Below are positions 14,584-15,106 of a stretch of 15,106 nt of DNA, in pieces. How positions within the stretch are numbered: the stretch's first letter is position 1; every line of letters starts with the position of its first letter. Origin of the DNA: JBFKAV01 sp041621405 (GTDB lineage: Bacteria > Pseudomonadota > Alphaproteobacteria > Rhodobacterales > Rhodobacteraceae); the NCBI GenBank assembly GCA_041621405.1, contig JBFKAV010000087.1, positions 1 to 15,106 of the forward strand. Direction: 5' to 3'. Position numbers and translations under genes: made by a program. The notes under the pieces were generated by a model. It was not told where the DNA came from. It saw nothing but the letters and a program-made list of their open reading frames with translations, and did not search any database.

Positions 14584-14695
14584 GCCGCATCCTTTCCGCA
14601 TTTCACGTGAACCGGCGCAGCCTCTCGTGGACGGGCCGCGGAAGGGCCGGATCGCCCGTCCTTTGAAATGCGCCCGAGACAGAACTGGAGCGGAC

Positions 14696-15076
14696 ATGCC
14701 TCTCTACGAGCATGTTTTTATTGCGCGTCAGGACCTTTCCAACGCGCAGGCCGAGGGCCTCGTCGAGCACTTCGGCACTGTCCTGAAGGACAACGGCGGC
14801 AAGGTCGTCGACTCCGAGTACTGGGGGGTCAAGACCATGGCCTACAAGATCAACAAGAACCGCAAGGGCCACTACGCTTTCCTCAAATCCGAGGCGCCGG
14901 CGAACGCGGTGCAGGAGATGGAGCGTCTCATGCGCCTGCACGACGACGTGATGCGGGTGCTGACCATCAAGGTCGAGGCGCACGAGGACAGCCCCTCCGT
15001 GCAGATGCAAAAGCGCGACCGCGACGACGATCGCGGCGACCGCGGGCCGCGCCGCCCGCGTCGCGATGACGATTGA
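14696..15076 (+). CDS. rpsF: 30S ribosomal protein bS6
   Basis: A 126-residue small-subunit protein that pairs with bS18 on the 16S rRNA platform. The start MPLYEHVFIARQDLS, the YWGVKTMAYKINKNRKGHY strand-helix region (about 42-60) and LMRLHDDVMRVLTIKV (about 80-95) are standard; the Asp/Arg-rich tail (from about 107) is the low-complexity extension usual in Alphaproteobacteria. GGAG lies 7 bases before the ATG. The stop is 17 bases from rpsR, the standard gene partner. Confidence 0.97.
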   Translation: MPLYEHVFIARQDLSNAQAEGLVEHFGTVLKDNGGKVVDSEYWGVKTMAYKINKNRKGHYAFLKSEAPANAVQEMERLMRLHDDVMRVLTIKVEAHEDSPSVQMQKRDRDDDRGDRGPRRPRRDDD

Positions 15077-15093
15077 GGAAAGGACCGCAAACC

Positions 15094-15106
15094 ATGGCGA
15101 CCAAAC
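15094..15106 (+). CDS. rpsR: 30S ribosomal protein bS18, first codons only
   Basis: The last 13 bases hold ATG GCG ACC AAA (Met-Ala-Thr-Lys), preceded by an AGGAAAGGA ribosome site. The usual rpsF-rpsR order makes bS18 the clear expectation, but only four codons are visible. Confidence 0.65.

Noticed and set aside
1..15106. tRNA genes, insertion sequences, attachment sites or CRISPR arrays
   Set aside because: I looked for cloverleaf arms, transposase motifs, flanking duplications around the phage-like block and spaced repeats and saw none. The absence of an integrase and of attachment repeats also argues for a GTA rather than an ordinary prophage.

Overview
This window is high-GC DNA from an alphaproteobacterium, most likely a member of the Rhodobacterales (Roseobacter/Rhodobacter group). 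The evidence is a fabD-fabG-acpP-fabF-mltG lipid/cell-wall cluster followed by a gene transfer agent (GTA) type head gene block and cysE, Rhodobacter-type protein sequences throughout, and a CtrA-like box. No RNA gene, insertion sequence or CRISPR array was seen.

Layout, left to right. (1) 1-578, minus: 5' part of an agmatinase-family ureohydrolase. (2) 776-1360, minus: HNH endonuclease, divergent from a small VOC/glyoxalase-fold protein (1517-1930, plus). (3) 1935-2744, minus: cysE. (4) 2828-8545, minus: a degraded GTA cluster. Read in its own direction it carries small terminase, large terminase, portal, the small g3.5-type head protein, prohead protease (broken by an in-frame stop), major capsid (3' end missing), then directly the remains of a DUF2793 protein (frameshifted) and a small conserved protein next to cysE. 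Everything expected between capsid and the DUF2793 gene (adaptors, tail and baseplate genes, g6 to about g15) is absent, and the join is visible at one point near 3767. (5) 8725-14486, minus: mltG, fabF, an arginase/agmatinase-like gene with an altered metal motif, acpP, fabG and fabD. (6) 14696 to the end, plus: rpsF and the first codons of rpsR.

The most notable result is the GTA remnant. Its control region (8590-8706) still looks complete: a near-consensus promoter (TTGACT-17-TATAGC), a perfect CtrA-type TTAA-N7-TTAA box just upstream, and a terminator-like hairpin in the leader. The DNA-packaging half (TerS, TerL, portal, g3.5) is open and shows no damage, while maturation and everything downstream is broken by three independent lesions: a nonsense codon in the protease, a large deletion fusing capsid to the DUF2793 gene, and a probable 1-base deletion near the end of DUF2793. 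By inference this lineage can no longer make GTA particles from this locus, but may still transcribe and translate the packaging genes under cell-cycle or quorum-linked control.

The fab genes give the malonyl transfer (FabD), 3-ketoacyl reduction (FabG), carrier (AcpP) and elongation condensation (FabF) steps of type II fatty acid synthesis. MltG, whose start lies 4 bases past the fabF stop, sets glycan strand length in the cell wall.
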